From Streptomyces sp. AC512_CC834 (GTDB lineage Bacteria > Actinomycetota > Actinomycetes > Streptomycetales > Streptomycetaceae): a stretch of DNA of 52,005 nucleotides. The stretch covers positions 1 to 52,005 of the forward strand of contig NZ_JAGMUO010000070.1 in NCBI RefSeq assembly GCF_019049325.1. Direction: 5' to 3'. Under the pieces are notes generated by a model that was given only the letters and a program-made list of their open reading frames with translations, did not search any database and had not been told where the DNA came from. This document shows, piece after piece, positions 1 through 7,970 of this stretch. Positions within the stretch are counted from its first letter, which is position 1. Each line of letters begins with the position of its first letter. The position numbers and the translations under genes were made by a program.

Positions 1-82
1 TTCGAACCCGGAAGCTAAGCCTTACAGCGCCGATGGTACTGCAGGGGGGACCCTGTGGGAGAGTAGGACGCCGCCGAACAAT
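1..82 (+). rRNA. rrf: 5S ribosomal RNA, 3' part
   Basis: The window opens inside a 5S rRNA. The stretch running through GGAAGCTAAGCC, the GATGGTACTGC arm and the closing GAGTAGGACGCCGCCGAAC is the conserved 3' two thirds of actinobacterial 5S rRNA. The 5' end lies before position 1, so this is the tail of an rrn operon reading rightward. The exact 3' end is placed by eye within a few bases. A strong terminator hairpin follows about 10 bases later. Confidence 0.93.
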
Positions 83-90
83 CATTGCGA

Positions 91-124
91 GAAAACCCCG
101 CACCGGGAACGGTGCGGGGTTTTC
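91..124 (+). terminator. Rho-independent terminator of the rrn operon
   Basis: A perfect inverted repeat with arms GAAAACCCCGCACC and GGTGCGGGGTTTTC surrounds a 6-base loop and ends in a short T run. It lies immediately after the 5S rRNA, where an rrn terminator is expected, and just before the HAD gene. Confidence 0.92.
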
Positions 125-142
125 TGCGTTTAGGGTCTCTGT

Positions 143-790
143 ATGCGCTATGACTTGGTCATCTTCGACAACGACGGCGTGCTCGTCGACAGTGAGCCGA
201 TCTCCAACCGGCTGCTGGCCGGTTATCTCACCGAGCTGGGGCACCCGACGTCCTACGAGGACTCGTTGCGGGACTACATGGGGGCCGCGATGCACAGGGT
301 GCACGACCTCATCCTGGAGCGGACGGGGCGGAGGCTGCCCGAGGACTTCGACGACGTCTTCCACGGGCGGGTGTTCGCCGCCTTCGAGAGGGACCTGGAG
401 CCCGTACCCGGGGCTGTCGGTGTGCTGGAGAAGCTCGCTGCGGACGGGGTGGCGTACTGCGTGGCCTCCTCCGGGAGTCATGAGCGGATTCGGGTGGGGC
501 ATCGGAAGACCGGACTCGACCGGTGGTTCGACGACGAGCGGATCTTCAGCTCCCAGGATGTGGGGCGGGGGAAGCCGGCTCCGGATCTGTTTCTGCACGC
601 GGCCGGGCGGATGGGCGTCGCGCCGGAGCGCTGTGTCGTGATCGAGGACAGTCCGCTCGGTGTACAGGCCGCTGTCGCCGCCGGTATGGACGTGTACGGG
701 TTCACCGCGATGACGCCGGCCACGAGGCTCGCCGAGGCCACCCGACTCTTCGCGGACATGGGGGAGTTGACCGACCAGCTCGTGTGCTGA
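143..790 (+). CDS. HAD-superfamily hydrolase (phosphatase/phosphoglucomutase-like, subfamily IA)
   Basis: A 215-aa soluble protein with all four HAD motifs in order. Motif I is FDNDGVLVDSE at residues 8-18, where Asp9 would be the nucleophile and Asp11 the acid/base. Motif II is the SSGS segment near 109-112, motif III is Lys144 in GKPAPD, and motif IV is Glu168-Asp169 in IEDSPLG. Residues 15-85 form a helical cap, as in beta-phosphoglucomutase-type phosphatases, so small phosphorylated sugars or similar metabolites are the likely substrates. The ATG lies 19 bases after the rrn terminator with no obvious ribosome binding site. The gene stands alone between the rrn operon and an unrelated membrane protein. 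The exact substrate cannot be read from sequence. Confidence 0.88.
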   Translation: MRYDLVIFDNDGVLVDSEPISNRLLAGYLTELGHPTSYEDSLRDYMGAAMHRVHDLILERTGRRLPEDFDDVFHGRVFAAFERDLEPVPGAVGVLEKLAADGVAYCVASSGSHERIRVGHRKTGLDRWFDDERIFSSQDVGRGKPAPDLFLHAAGRMGVAPERCVVIEDSPLGVQAAVAAGMDVYGFTAMTPATRLAEATRLFADMGELTDQLVC

Positions 791-794
791 CGGC

Positions 795-806
795 TGACAT
801 TTGTCA
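795..806. promoter_or_regulatory. Small palindrome upstream of the membrane-protein gene
   Basis: TGACA and TGTCA arms separated by TT form a perfect 12-bp inverted repeat five bases after the HAD stop codon and 60 bases before the next start. It could be an operator or part of a promoter for the downstream gene. No binding factor is identifiable. Confidence 0.3.
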
Positions 807-866
807 TGCGGGGCTCTGGACGGTTGTTTCTACTGGCGGGCCCCGCTCTGCCGCGAAGCTGAGCGC

Positions 867-1595
867 ATGACGACGAACACAGGAACGCAGGGCAAGCGTC
901 GTACCTTCGTGTCGCTGTTCCTGGACGTGGGAGTACCCATTGGGTCGTACTACCTGCTCAAGGGCGCGTTTGGGATGAGTGCCGTCGCCGCGTTGGGGTG
1001 GAGCAGTGTGGTGCCCGTGCTGCGGACCGGGTGGGGCGTGCTGGGGCGGCGGGAGGTGAACGCGCTCCCCTTGCTGATCCTGCTGGCCAACCTGGTCGGG
1101 CTGCTCCTCAGCTTCGGAACGGGGGACGCGCGGCTGATGCTGGTCAAGGACAGTGCGGTCGGGAGCCTGGTCGGGTTCGCGCTGCTGGGGTCCGTGGTCC
1201 TGGGGCGGCCGATGATGACGGCGACCCTCAAGCCGTGGCTGGTCAAGGGGGATGCGGGGCGGGAAGCGGCCTGGGGGAGGCTGCGGCGGGAGTCGGGGGC
1301 GTTCCGGCGGGCGGAGTCGCGGTTCTCCGCGGTGTGGGGTGTCGCCTTCGTCGCCGAGTGTGCGCTGCGGGTGGTGGGGGTCTACACGTTTCCGGTCGAC
1401 ACGATGGTCTGGCTCGGGACGGTTGTCATGATTCTTGCCATGGTGCTCGCGTTCGTGGTCAGTGGGGCGCTGGGGGCCGGGCCCATGGCCCATATGGTCG
1501 GGGCCGCCGCTGCCTCGGCCCGCGCGCCCGAGAGTGTCGCCGCAGTCCTTGAAGCTGAGAAGAATTCATCTTTGACTGGATCTACCCACGGGTAA
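867..1595 (+). CDS. VC0807-like multi-spanning membrane protein
   Basis: The open frame starts at 801, but the ATG at 867 (protein begins MTTNTGTQGKRR) gives the more natural 242-aa protein. The first membrane segment (SLFLDVGVPIGSYYLLKGAF) then begins after a short basic N-terminus. Further hydrophobic stretches follow around LPLLILLANLVGLLLSF, GSLVGFALLGSVVL, a segment near residue 160, and a C-terminal pair. The layout resembles the intracellular-septation-A/VC0807 group of small integral membrane proteins, whose function is unknown. It stands alone, 23 bases before the MFS gene, and could be cotranscribed with it. Confidence 0.72.
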   Translation: MTTNTGTQGKRRTFVSLFLDVGVPIGSYYLLKGAFGMSAVAALGWSSVVPVLRTGWGVLGRREVNALPLLILLANLVGLLLSFGTGDARLMLVKDSAVGSLVGFALLGSVVLGRPMMTATLKPWLVKGDAGREAAWGRLRRESGAFRRAESRFSAVWGVAFVAECALRVVGVYTFPVDTMVWLGTVVMILAMVLAFVVSGALGAGPMAHMVGAAAASARAPESVAAVLEAEKNSSLTGSTHG

Positions 1596-1618
1596 GCCGG
1601 GACTCTACGCTCGCCGCC

Positions 1619-2872
1619 ATGACTGATGTGCTGCGGCGCGGCAGGGCCTCGCTCGCGTTCGGCTTCTTCGCCCAGGGGGTCGCGTTCGCGCTGTTGGTGA
1701 CGCGTATCCCGGCCATCCAGGACCGGTACGGCGTCTCCGACGCGCTGCTGCCGGCTTTCCTCGCCGCCGTGCCGATCCTGGCCGGTGTCGGGAGCGTGGT
1801 GACGGAGCGTCTGGTGCGCCGGGTGCGGCCGAGCCGGCTGCTGCGATGGTCCCAGCCCGTGGTGCTGCTGGCGCTGCTCGGGGTCGGGGCGGGGGACCGG
1901 GTGGCGCTGCTGGCCGTGTCGCTGGCCGTCTTCGGGCTGGCCGTGGGTGCGCTGGACGCCTCGATGAACATGCTCGGGGTGAGCCTGCAATGGGCGTACG
2001 GGCGCAGCATCATGCTGGGGTTTCACGCGGCGTACAGCCTGGGCGGGATTCTGGGGGCGTCGCTGGCGTGGGCGGGCGCGCACTGGGATCTGGCGCTGTG
2101 GGTGTCGTATCTGCCGGTGGTCGTCGTGCTGCTGCCGGCCGCGATGGTGGGGAGCCGCTGGTACGTCGACGGGGAGGGTGCCGGTGGGGCGGAGGGGGCG
2201 GAGACGCCGCGGAAGGGTGAGGGCGGTGTCGGCGGCGGCGTCGGCTTCAAGGTGCTGTTGCCGCTGTGTCTGGTGATGACGTTCGCGTACATCGGGGACT
2301 CGACCGTCTCCAACTGGAGCGCCAAGTATTTGCAGGACGTGCTGGGGAGTTCGGAGCAGCTTGCCACCGTGCCGTACAACGTCTACATGGTGACCACGCT
2401 GGTGGGGCGGGCCCTCGGGGACTTCGGGGTGCGGCGGTTCGGGGCCGTGGCGGTGGTGCGGGGTGGGGCTGTCGTCGCGGCGGGTGGGTTTGCCGTGGTG
2501 GCGTCGGCGCCGGGGGCCTGGGTGGGGATGCTCGGGTTCACGCTGCTGGGTCTTGGACTGTGTGTGCTGGTGCCGCAGACGTTCGCGGCGGCGGGGCGGC
2601 TCGCTGCCGAACGGGACGGCCGTCCCGGGGCGTCCGATGCGGCGGTGGCACGGCTCAATGTCTTCAACTACGTCGGTTTCCTGATCGGTTCGCCGTTGGT
2701 CGGGGCGCTCGGGGACGCCTGGAGCTATCGTGGGGCGATGCTCGTGCCGATGGTGTTGGTGCTGGTGACGGTCGTGTACGCCAGGTCGTTCGAGGCTCAA
2801 CCGGACCGATACGGTGGCGGGCATGAGCGGCCGCGCACAGCTGATGTGGGACGAGGCAGTAACGGGCTATGA
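1619..2872 (+). CDS. Major facilitator superfamily transporter
   Basis: A 417-aa hydrophobic protein with about twelve predicted membrane spans split by a charged, Gly-rich central loop near residues 185-205. The N-terminus (GRASLAFGFFAQGVAFALLVTRIPAI) and the repeated small-residue helices fit the MFS sugar-transporter-like/FucP-like fold seen in many actinobacterial exporters. The substrate cannot be deduced. Its last 50 bases overlap the start of the deacetylase gene, so the two are probably translationally coupled. The C-terminal tail is soluble and Arg-rich. Confidence 0.87.
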   Translation: MTDVLRRGRASLAFGFFAQGVAFALLVTRIPAIQDRYGVSDALLPAFLAAVPILAGVGSVVTERLVRRVRPSRLLRWSQPVVLLALLGVGAGDRVALLAVSLAVFGLAVGALDASMNMLGVSLQWAYGRSIMLGFHAAYSLGGILGASLAWAGAHWDLALWVSYLPVVVVLLPAAMVGSRWYVDGEGAGGAEGAETPRKGEGGVGGGVGFKVLLPLCLVMTFAYIGDSTVSNWSAKYLQDVLGSSEQLATVPYNVYMVTTLVGRALGDFGVRRFGAVAVVRGGAVVAAGGFAVVASAPGAWVGMLGFTLLGLGLCVLVPQTFAAAGRLAAERDGRPGASDAAVARLNVFNYVGFLIGSPLVGALGDAWSYRGAMLVPMVLVLVTVVYARSFEAQPDRYGGGHERPRTADVGRGSNGL

Positions 2873-3995
2873 CTTCGGTCCGGAGCATCCGATGGATCCG
2901 GTCCGGCTCGCCCTGACGCGAAGTCTGGTCGGTGCCCTCGGGCTCGACCGGGAGGTGGAGGTCGTCGCGGCGCGGCCGGCCGGCGAGTCGACGCTGCGGC
3001 TCGTCCACCGGGAGGACTACATCGACGCGGTGAAGGCGGCGTCGGCGAATCCGGGCGCGGCGGACGGGGCGTACGGGCTCGGGACGATCGACGACCCGGC
3101 CTTCGCGGGGATGCACGAGGTGTCCGCGCTGATCGCCGGGCAGTCGGTGGGCGCGGCGGAGGCGGTGTGGCGCGGCGACGCGCTGCACGCGGTGAACTTC
3201 GCGGGCGGCCTGCACCACGCGATGCCGGGCGCGGCGTCCGGGTTCTGCGTGTACAACGACGCGGCGCTGGCGGTCGCGCGCCTCCTTGAGCTGGGGGCCG
3301 AGCGGGTCGCGTACGTCGATGTGGACGTGCACCACGGGGACGGGGTGCAGGCGGCGTTCTGGGAGGATCCGCGGGTTCTGACGGTGTCGCTGCACGAGCA
3401 TCCGGCGACGCTGTTCCCGCAGACCGGGTGGCCGGAGGAGACGGGCGCGGAGTGCGCCGAGGGGTCGGCGGTGAACGTCGCCCTGCCGGCGGGGACCGGG
3501 GACGCGGGGTGGGTGCGGGCGTTCCACGCGGTGGTTCCGGAGGTCCTCGCGGACTTCAGGCCGCAGGTGCTGGTGACGCAGCACGGCGCCGATACGCACT
3601 TCGAGGATCCGCTGGCGCATCTCGCGGTGTCGCTGGACGCGCAGCGGGCGGTGCAGGTGGCGTGTCATGAGCTGGCGCACGAGTACGCCGGGGGGCGGTG
3701 GGTGGCGCTCGGCGGGGGTGGATACGCGGTGGTGGAGGTGGTGCCGCGGTCGTGGACGCATCTGGTGGGGATCGCAGCGGGGCGGCCGGTGGAGCCGGAG
3801 ACGGTGATTCCCGAGGGGTGGCGGCAGGAGGTGTTCGCGCGGACGCGGCAGCTTGGGCCGCAGCGGATGACCGATGGGCGGTGGCCGGTGTCCTGGGCCT
3901 CGTGGGAGGCGGGGTACGACCCTGCGGATCGGTTGGATCAGGCGGTGCGGGCGGCTCGGCGGGCGGCGTTTCCGTTGCGGGGGTTGTTGGCGTAG
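2823..3995 (+). CDS. acuC: Acetoin utilization protein AcuC (histone-deacetylase family)
   Basis: A 390-aa zinc-dependent deacetylase of the class I/II HDAC fold. The family hallmarks are visible: the active-site His pair at 131-132 (GGLHHAMPG), the metal-binding DVDVHHGDG segment at 166-174 giving Asp168 and His170, and a later QHGADTHFEDPL segment carrying the second Asp. AcuC proteins remove acetyl groups from acetyl-CoA synthetase and related targets. I chose the ATG at 2823 over the in-frame GTG at 2814 because MSGRAQLMWDE matches the normal AcuC N-terminus. The gene starts inside the 3' end of the MFS gene. Confidence 0.93.
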   Translation: MSGRAQLMWDEAVTGYDFGPEHPMDPVRLALTRSLVGALGLDREVEVVAARPAGESTLRLVHREDYIDAVKAASANPGAADGAYGLGTIDDPAFAGMHEVSALIAGQSVGAAEAVWRGDALHAVNFAGGLHHAMPGAASGFCVYNDAALAVARLLELGAERVAYVDVDVHHGDGVQAAFWEDPRVLTVSLHEHPATLFPQTGWPEETGAECAEGSAVNVALPAGTGDAGWVRAFHAVVPEVLADFRPQVLVTQHGADTHFEDPLAHLAVSLDAQRAVQVACHELAHEYAGGRWVALGGGGYAVVEVVPRSWTHLVGIAAGRPVEPETVIPEGWRQEVFARTRQLGPQRMTDGRWPVSWASWEAGYDPADRLDQAVRAARRAAFPLRGLLA

Positions 3996-4136
3996 GGGGT
4001 GGGGACGCGAACCGGCGCCGGCCGGGTGCCGCCCCAGCGGCACGATTGCCCGCAGCTACGCGGGTGTTACGCCGACCGTGCGTAGGTTCTTCCGTTTCGT
4101 GCCCGGTGTGCCGGATGAACCGGCAGCATCGGAGGT

Positions 4137-4952
4137 GTGCTGACCCGTGGAGCTCTTCGGGCTCATCTTCTGGATGTTCGGCTTGCCGGGGTGGTGGCGA
4201 CCTCTCGGGAGGTGAGTCTGCGGAGTTACCGGTTGTTCGCCGCCCGGGATCCGCGGGTGCTCATCGGGATCGACCCGGCGGGGGACTGGGGGCAGCGGGA
4301 ACTGCTCGGGCTGATGGCGCAGAGGTGCGGGGTCTCGGCCGATCCGCGTGACACTTCGGGCCCGGACGTGATCGACCCGGACCGGACGCTCGCCGCCCTG
4401 GACGCGTTCGCGGGCCGGCTCGCCGCGGTTGCTCAGCGTCGCGCTCCGGTGCTCCTCGGCACCGGGCATCCGCATCGACTGCTCGGTTTCTACGTCGCCT
4501 TGGCCGAGGCGCTGTCGGCGGCGGGATGTACCGTCCTCACCCCGGCGCAGTGTCGTCGTGTCGACATAACGACCCGGTTCGGTCTACGCACCCACACCCT
4601 CGACTACGTCCGGGGAGTCGCGCTGGTGCGGGAACCCGACGCCGGGCGCGCCGGTGGTGAGCCCGGCGTACACACGCACTCGCCGCTGCCGGTTCGGGTC
4701 GCGCTGGCCGCCGCGGCCGAGGGGGGCGGACCGTTGCCCGAGCTGGTGATCGGGGATCACGGGTGGGTCTGCGGAGCAGGTCAACTGGGGTTCGAGGCCA
4801 TCGGTCCGGCCGATACGGACGACCCCGCGCTCTTCGTCGGGGAGGCCGAGGGGTTCGTGTCCGTCGCCGTTCCACTTGATGACGCTGTGCGGTCTGAGTA
4901 CTACCGTCCGCTTACCCGCTACGTACTCAATCGGGCGTGTCTGTCACGGTAG
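4137..4952 (+). CDS. Conserved actinobacterial protein, phosphatase-like by common naming
   Basis: A 271-aa soluble protein with no catalytic motif I can assign. Conserved-looking blocks are LAGVVATSRE near the start, IGIDPAGDWG, LLGTGHPHRLLGFY, DHGWVCGAGQLGFEAIG and a C-terminal YYRPLTRYVLNRACLS. Orthologues sit at this place beside acuC and bdtA in Streptomyces and are commonly labelled phosphatase; I cannot confirm that activity. The start is a GTG whose GGAGG lies almost on top of it, so the true start may differ by a few codons. It precedes the small HTH gene by 129 bases. Confidence 0.7.
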   Translation: MLTRGALRAHLLDVRLAGVVATSREVSLRSYRLFAARDPRVLIGIDPAGDWGQRELLGLMAQRCGVSADPRDTSGPDVIDPDRTLAALDAFAGRLAAVAQRRAPVLLGTGHPHRLLGFYVALAEALSAAGCTVLTPAQCRRVDITTRFGLRTHTLDYVRGVALVREPDAGRAGGEPGVHTHSPLPVRVALAAAAEGGGPLPELVIGDHGWVCGAGQLGFEAIGPADTDDPALFVGEAEGFVSVAVPLDDAVRSEYYRPLTRYVLNRACLSR

Positions 4953-5081
4953 GGAAGCGATGGGTGCACCTCTTCCCCATTCGCATCACCCGCCCCTACA
5001 TTGGGGAGTGAGCACGCAACGACGAAGAGTCACCGGAAGGGGAAGCCGGTGGCCGTCGAGTGCGGAAGGTTCAGGTGTGAC

Positions 5082-5291
5082 ATGGCTGCTGGCGAAAGGC
5101 CTCTGAACGAGGTTCAGTTCCTTACCGTGGCGGAGGTCGCCTCGGTGATGCGCGTGTCCAAGATGACCGTGTACCGGTTGGTGCACAGCGGTCATCTGCC
5201 CGCGATCCGGGTGGGACGGTCGTTCCGCGTCCCGGAGCAAGCGGTTCACGAGTACCTCCGCGACAGCTACGTGGGGGTGGAAACGGCCTGA
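5082..5291 (+). CDS. Small excisionase/MerR-type helix-turn-helix protein (BdtA-like)
   Basis: A 69-aa DNA-binding protein. The winged-helix segment is FLTVAEVASVMRVSKMTVYR, followed by the wing GHLPAIRVGRSFRVP, typical of the BldC/excisionase class of tiny Streptomyces regulators. The frame opens further upstream (TTG at 5001, GTG at 5049), but the ATG at 5082, preceded by a purine-rich GGAAGG, gives the usual MAAGERPLNEVQFL start. In S. coelicolor the gene at this position is known as bdtA, recalled from gene order rather than tested here. It lies 109 bases before the bS22-type gene. Confidence 0.85.
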   Translation: MAAGERPLNEVQFLTVAEVASVMRVSKMTVYRLVHSGHLPAIRVGRSFRVPEQAVHEYLRDSYVGVETA

Positions 5292-5400
5292 CGGGCCTCG
5301 ATTACGACCTCGGCGCTCGGACGGGTAGGCTGGCCCCTCGTAGGTCGTGTGGGCCCATGGCGCTCACCAACCGAGTGATGAGAAGTGAGCGAGGATAGTC

Positions 5401-5499
5401 GTGGGCTCTGTTATCAAGAAGCGGCGCAAGCGGATGGCGAAGAAGAAGCACCGCAAGCTGCTCAAGCGCACGCGCGTTCAGCGTCGTAACAAGAAGTAG
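5401..5499 (+). CDS. Small basic ribosomal protein (bS22/AURKAIP1-COX24 type)
   Basis: A 32-aa protein starting at a GTG: GSVIKKRRKRMAKKKHRK and so on, more than half Lys or Arg. This is the actinobacterial AURKAIP1/COX24-domain peptide, found as an extra small-subunit ribosomal protein (bS22) in mycobacterial ribosome structures. It stands alone between the HTH gene and a strong hairpin, as expected for a highly expressed monocistronic gene. The start fits well: the ORF is only 33 codons and all of it matches the family. Confidence 0.93.
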   Translation: MGSVIKKRRKRMAKKKHRKLLKRTRVQRRNKK

Positions 5500-5523
5500 A
5501 CGACGCTGCGCCGTCAGCGTGGT

Positions 5524-5559
5524 CTGTGGCCCCTCACCGCATCCGGTGGGGGGCCACAG
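5524..5559 (+). terminator. Terminator of the bS22-type gene
   Basis: The inverted repeat CTGTGGCCCC / GGGGCCACAG continues inward as CACC/GGTG around a short loop. It lies 25 bases after the stop codon. No T tract follows, which is common in Streptomyces. Confidence 0.85.
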
Positions 5560-5688
5560 TCGTACGCCCGCCATTTTTCGTCACGTGCCGCGTCCGGCGG
5601 TCGTCACGGCGCAACACCTACCGGCTAAGTTGGCCCGCAGGCGGGGAACGCGGCAGGCTACGGGGCAGGCGGAAGGAAGGCGCTGATC

Positions 5689-6750
5689 TTGGGCAAGGTC
5701 GTGCTTGTGACCGGAGTGGCCCGGCAACTGGGCGGCCGGTTCGTCCGGCGCATCCAGCGTGATCCCGACGTGGACCGGGTCGTCGGCGTGGACGCCGTCG
5801 CGCCGGAGCACCATCTGGGCGGCGCGGACTTCGTCCAGGCGGACATCCGGCAGTCCGCCATCGGGCGGGTGCTCGCCCAGACCCGGGCCGACACGGTCGT
5901 CCACCTGGACGTGACGGGCACGCCGCTGGGCAGCGGCAGCCGCACGTCGGTCAAGGAGACCAACGTCATCGGCACCATGCAGCTTCTCGGCGCCTGCCAG
6001 AAGTCGCCGATCGTGCGGCGGCTGGTGGTGAAGTCCAGTACCAACGTCTACGGGTCCGCTCCGCGCGACCCGGCCGTCTGCACCGAGACCACCGCGCCCA
6101 AGTCCCTGCCCAGCGGCGGCTTCGCCAAGGACGCGGTCGAGGTCGAGGGGTATGTGCGGGGCTTCGCGCGCCGCCGGCCGGACGTGTCGGTGACCGTGCT
6201 GCGGTTCGCCAACATCCTCGGCCCGGCCGCGGACACGCCGCTCGCCTCGTACTTCGGACTGCCGGTGCTGCCGACGGTGTTCGGTTACGATCCGCGGCTG
6301 CAGTTCGTGCACGAGGACGACGTGATCGAGGTGCTGCGCCTCTCCTCGCACGAGCCGCAACGGTCCACGCTGAACAGCGGGACCTTCAACATCGCCGGGG
6401 ACGGTGTCCTGGTGCTCTCCCAGTGCTCGCGCCGGCTGGGCCGCCCCACGGTGCCGTTGCTGTTGCCGGCGGTCACCTGGGCGGGCTCGCTCGTGCGTAC
6501 GCTGGGGATGACGGACTTCTCCCCCGAGCAGATCCGGCTGCTCACCCACGGGCGGGTCGTGGACACCACGCAGATGCGCGAGACGCTGGGTTTTCGGCCG
6601 AAGTACTCGACGGCCGGGGCGTTCGCGGACTTCGCGCGCGGCCGTGGCGCCGGGCTGCTGCCGCCCGAGGCCCTCGCGGGCGCAGTGGACCGGCTCGCGG
6701 AGCTGTCCCTGCCGGGCAGCGGCCACCTCCCGACGCAGAGCGCCAACTGA
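5689..6750 (+). CDS. NAD-dependent epimerase/dehydratase family protein (extended SDR, atypical)
   Basis: A 353-aa protein with an N-terminal Rossmann dinucleotide fold (VLVTGVARQLGGRFVRRI) and the SSTNVYG segment of extended SDR sugar epimerases. At the position of the catalytic Tyr-x-x-x-Lys the sequence reads GGFAKDAVEVEG, so the usual Tyr is not visible. The protein may bind NAD(P) without standard epimerase chemistry. The start is TTG with GGAAGGAAGG eight bases upstream, which fixes it well. It is followed 14 bases later by the acyltransferase gene, and the pair is probably one operon. A role in envelope lipid or sugar metabolism is an inference from that pairing. Confidence 0.85.
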   Translation: MGKVVLVTGVARQLGGRFVRRIQRDPDVDRVVGVDAVAPEHHLGGADFVQADIRQSAIGRVLAQTRADTVVHLDVTGTPLGSGSRTSVKETNVIGTMQLLGACQKSPIVRRLVVKSSTNVYGSAPRDPAVCTETTAPKSLPSGGFAKDAVEVEGYVRGFARRRPDVSVTVLRFANILGPAADTPLASYFGLPVLPTVFGYDPRLQFVHEDDVIEVLRLSSHEPQRSTLNSGTFNIAGDGVLVLSQCSRRLGRPTVPLLLPAVTWAGSLVRTLGMTDFSPEQIRLLTHGRVVDTTQMRETLGFRPKYSTAGAFADFARGRGAGLLPPEALAGAVDRLAELSLPGSGHLPTQSAN

Positions 6751-6764
6751 GGAGCGCATCAACG

Positions 6765-7892
6765 ATGGCGGACGCCAAGGTCATTCCGTTCGACGACGAC
6801 CGGTCGCGGGGGAGCGGTGCGGGCGGCGGGAGCGGGGGCAGTGCGGCACCGCGCCCGGCACGGCGCCGGGGCGCGGGCAGCCGGCGCAAGGGCACGGCCG
6901 AGTCGGAGTCGGAGTCGGAGTCGATGGGCGAGGTGCAGCCGCTGCCCGTGCGGGGGGCCGCCGGGGAGAAGGACGACCCCGGGACGCACGAGTCGCCCGG
7001 GCCGCAGCCGTCGGCGGGGAACGGTGTCGACGAGAACGGTGTCGACGAGGACGGCGGCCTGGAGCGGCGTATCGCGGGTGGCCTGTCCTTCCTGCGCCGC
7101 CGGCTCACCGGGGACTACGAGGTCGACGACTTCGGCTACGACGCCGAGCTGACCGACCAGGTGCTGATGTCCCTGCTGCGCCCGGTGTACGAGAAGTACT
7201 TCCGGGTCGAGGTGAAGGGCGTGGAGAACATCCCGGCCGAGGGCGGTGCGCTGATCGTCGCCAACCACTCCGGGACGCTGCCGCTGGACGGGCTGATGAT
7301 GCAGGTCGCCGTGCACGACCATCATCCGGCCGACCGGCATCTGCGGCTGCTGGCGGCGGACCTGGTGTTCGTGCTGCCGGTGGTCAACGAGCTGGCCCGC
7401 AAGCTCGGTCACACGCTGGCCTGCGCGGAGGACGCCGAACGGCTGCTCGGTCAGGGCGAGCTGGTCGGCGTGATGCCGGAGGGCTTCAAGGGCATCGGCA
7501 AGCCGTTCGGCGAGCGCTACAAGCTCCAGCGCTTCGGGCGGGGCGGCTTCGTGTCCACGGCCCTGCGGCAGGGGGCGCCGATCGTTCCGTGCTCGATCGT
7601 CGGGGCGGAGGAGATCTACCCGATGATCGGCAACTCCAAGACCTTGGCGCGGCTGCTGGGTTTCCCGTACTTCCCGCTCACGCCGACCTTCCCGTGGCTG
7701 GGGCCGCTGGGTGGGGTGCCGCTGCCGACGAAGTGGACGATCCAGTTCGGTGAGCCGATCCCGACGGACGGCTATGCGCCGGAGGCGGCCGAGGACCCGG
7801 TGCTGATGTTCAACCTGACCGACCAGGTGAGGGAACAGATCCAGCACACGCTCTACAGGCTGCTGGTGCAGCGGCGGTCGGTGTTCTTCTGA
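6765..7892 (+). CDS. Lysophospholipid acyltransferase family protein
   Basis: A 375-aa protein. Residues 1-100 are low-complexity and acidic or Gly/Ser-rich, including a run of Glu-Ser repeats. The acyltransferase core follows: VANHSGTLPLDG carries the catalytic His and a downstream Asp six residues away instead of the usual four. The acceptor-binding block is VGVMPEGFKGIGKPF. The family moves acyl groups onto lysophospholipids or other alcohols at the membrane. The ATG at 6765 follows the epimerase gene by 14 bases with GAGGAG upstream. A long hairpin ends the transcript after the stop. Confidence 0.88.
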   Translation: MADAKVIPFDDDRSRGSGAGGGSGGSAAPRPARRRGAGSRRKGTAESESESESMGEVQPLPVRGAAGEKDDPGTHESPGPQPSAGNGVDENGVDEDGGLERRIAGGLSFLRRRLTGDYEVDDFGYDAELTDQVLMSLLRPVYEKYFRVEVKGVENIPAEGGALIVANHSGTLPLDGLMMQVAVHDHHPADRHLRLLAADLVFVLPVVNELARKLGHTLACAEDAERLLGQGELVGVMPEGFKGIGKPFGERYKLQRFGRGGFVSTALRQGAPIVPCSIVGAEEIYPMIGNSKTLARLLGFPYFPLTPTFPWLGPLGGVPLPTKWTIQFGEPIPTDGYAPEAAEDPVLMFNLTDQVREQIQHTLYRLLVQRRSVFF

Positions 7893-7903
7893 CACACCAT
7901 GCG

Positions 7904-7955
7904 GTACGGCGGTGGGGCGGCACCCCTTGCTTCGGGTGCCGCCCCACCGCCGTAC
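7904..7955. terminator. Bidirectional terminator between acyltransferase and rsbN
   Basis: A long hairpin with arms beginning GTACGGCGGTGGGGCGGCACC and a perfectly matching complement separates two convergent genes. The stem is over 20 bp with a loop of about 9. It would stop transcription from both sides. Confidence 0.92.
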
Positions 7956-7970
7956 GCGCGTCGGCTCGGC

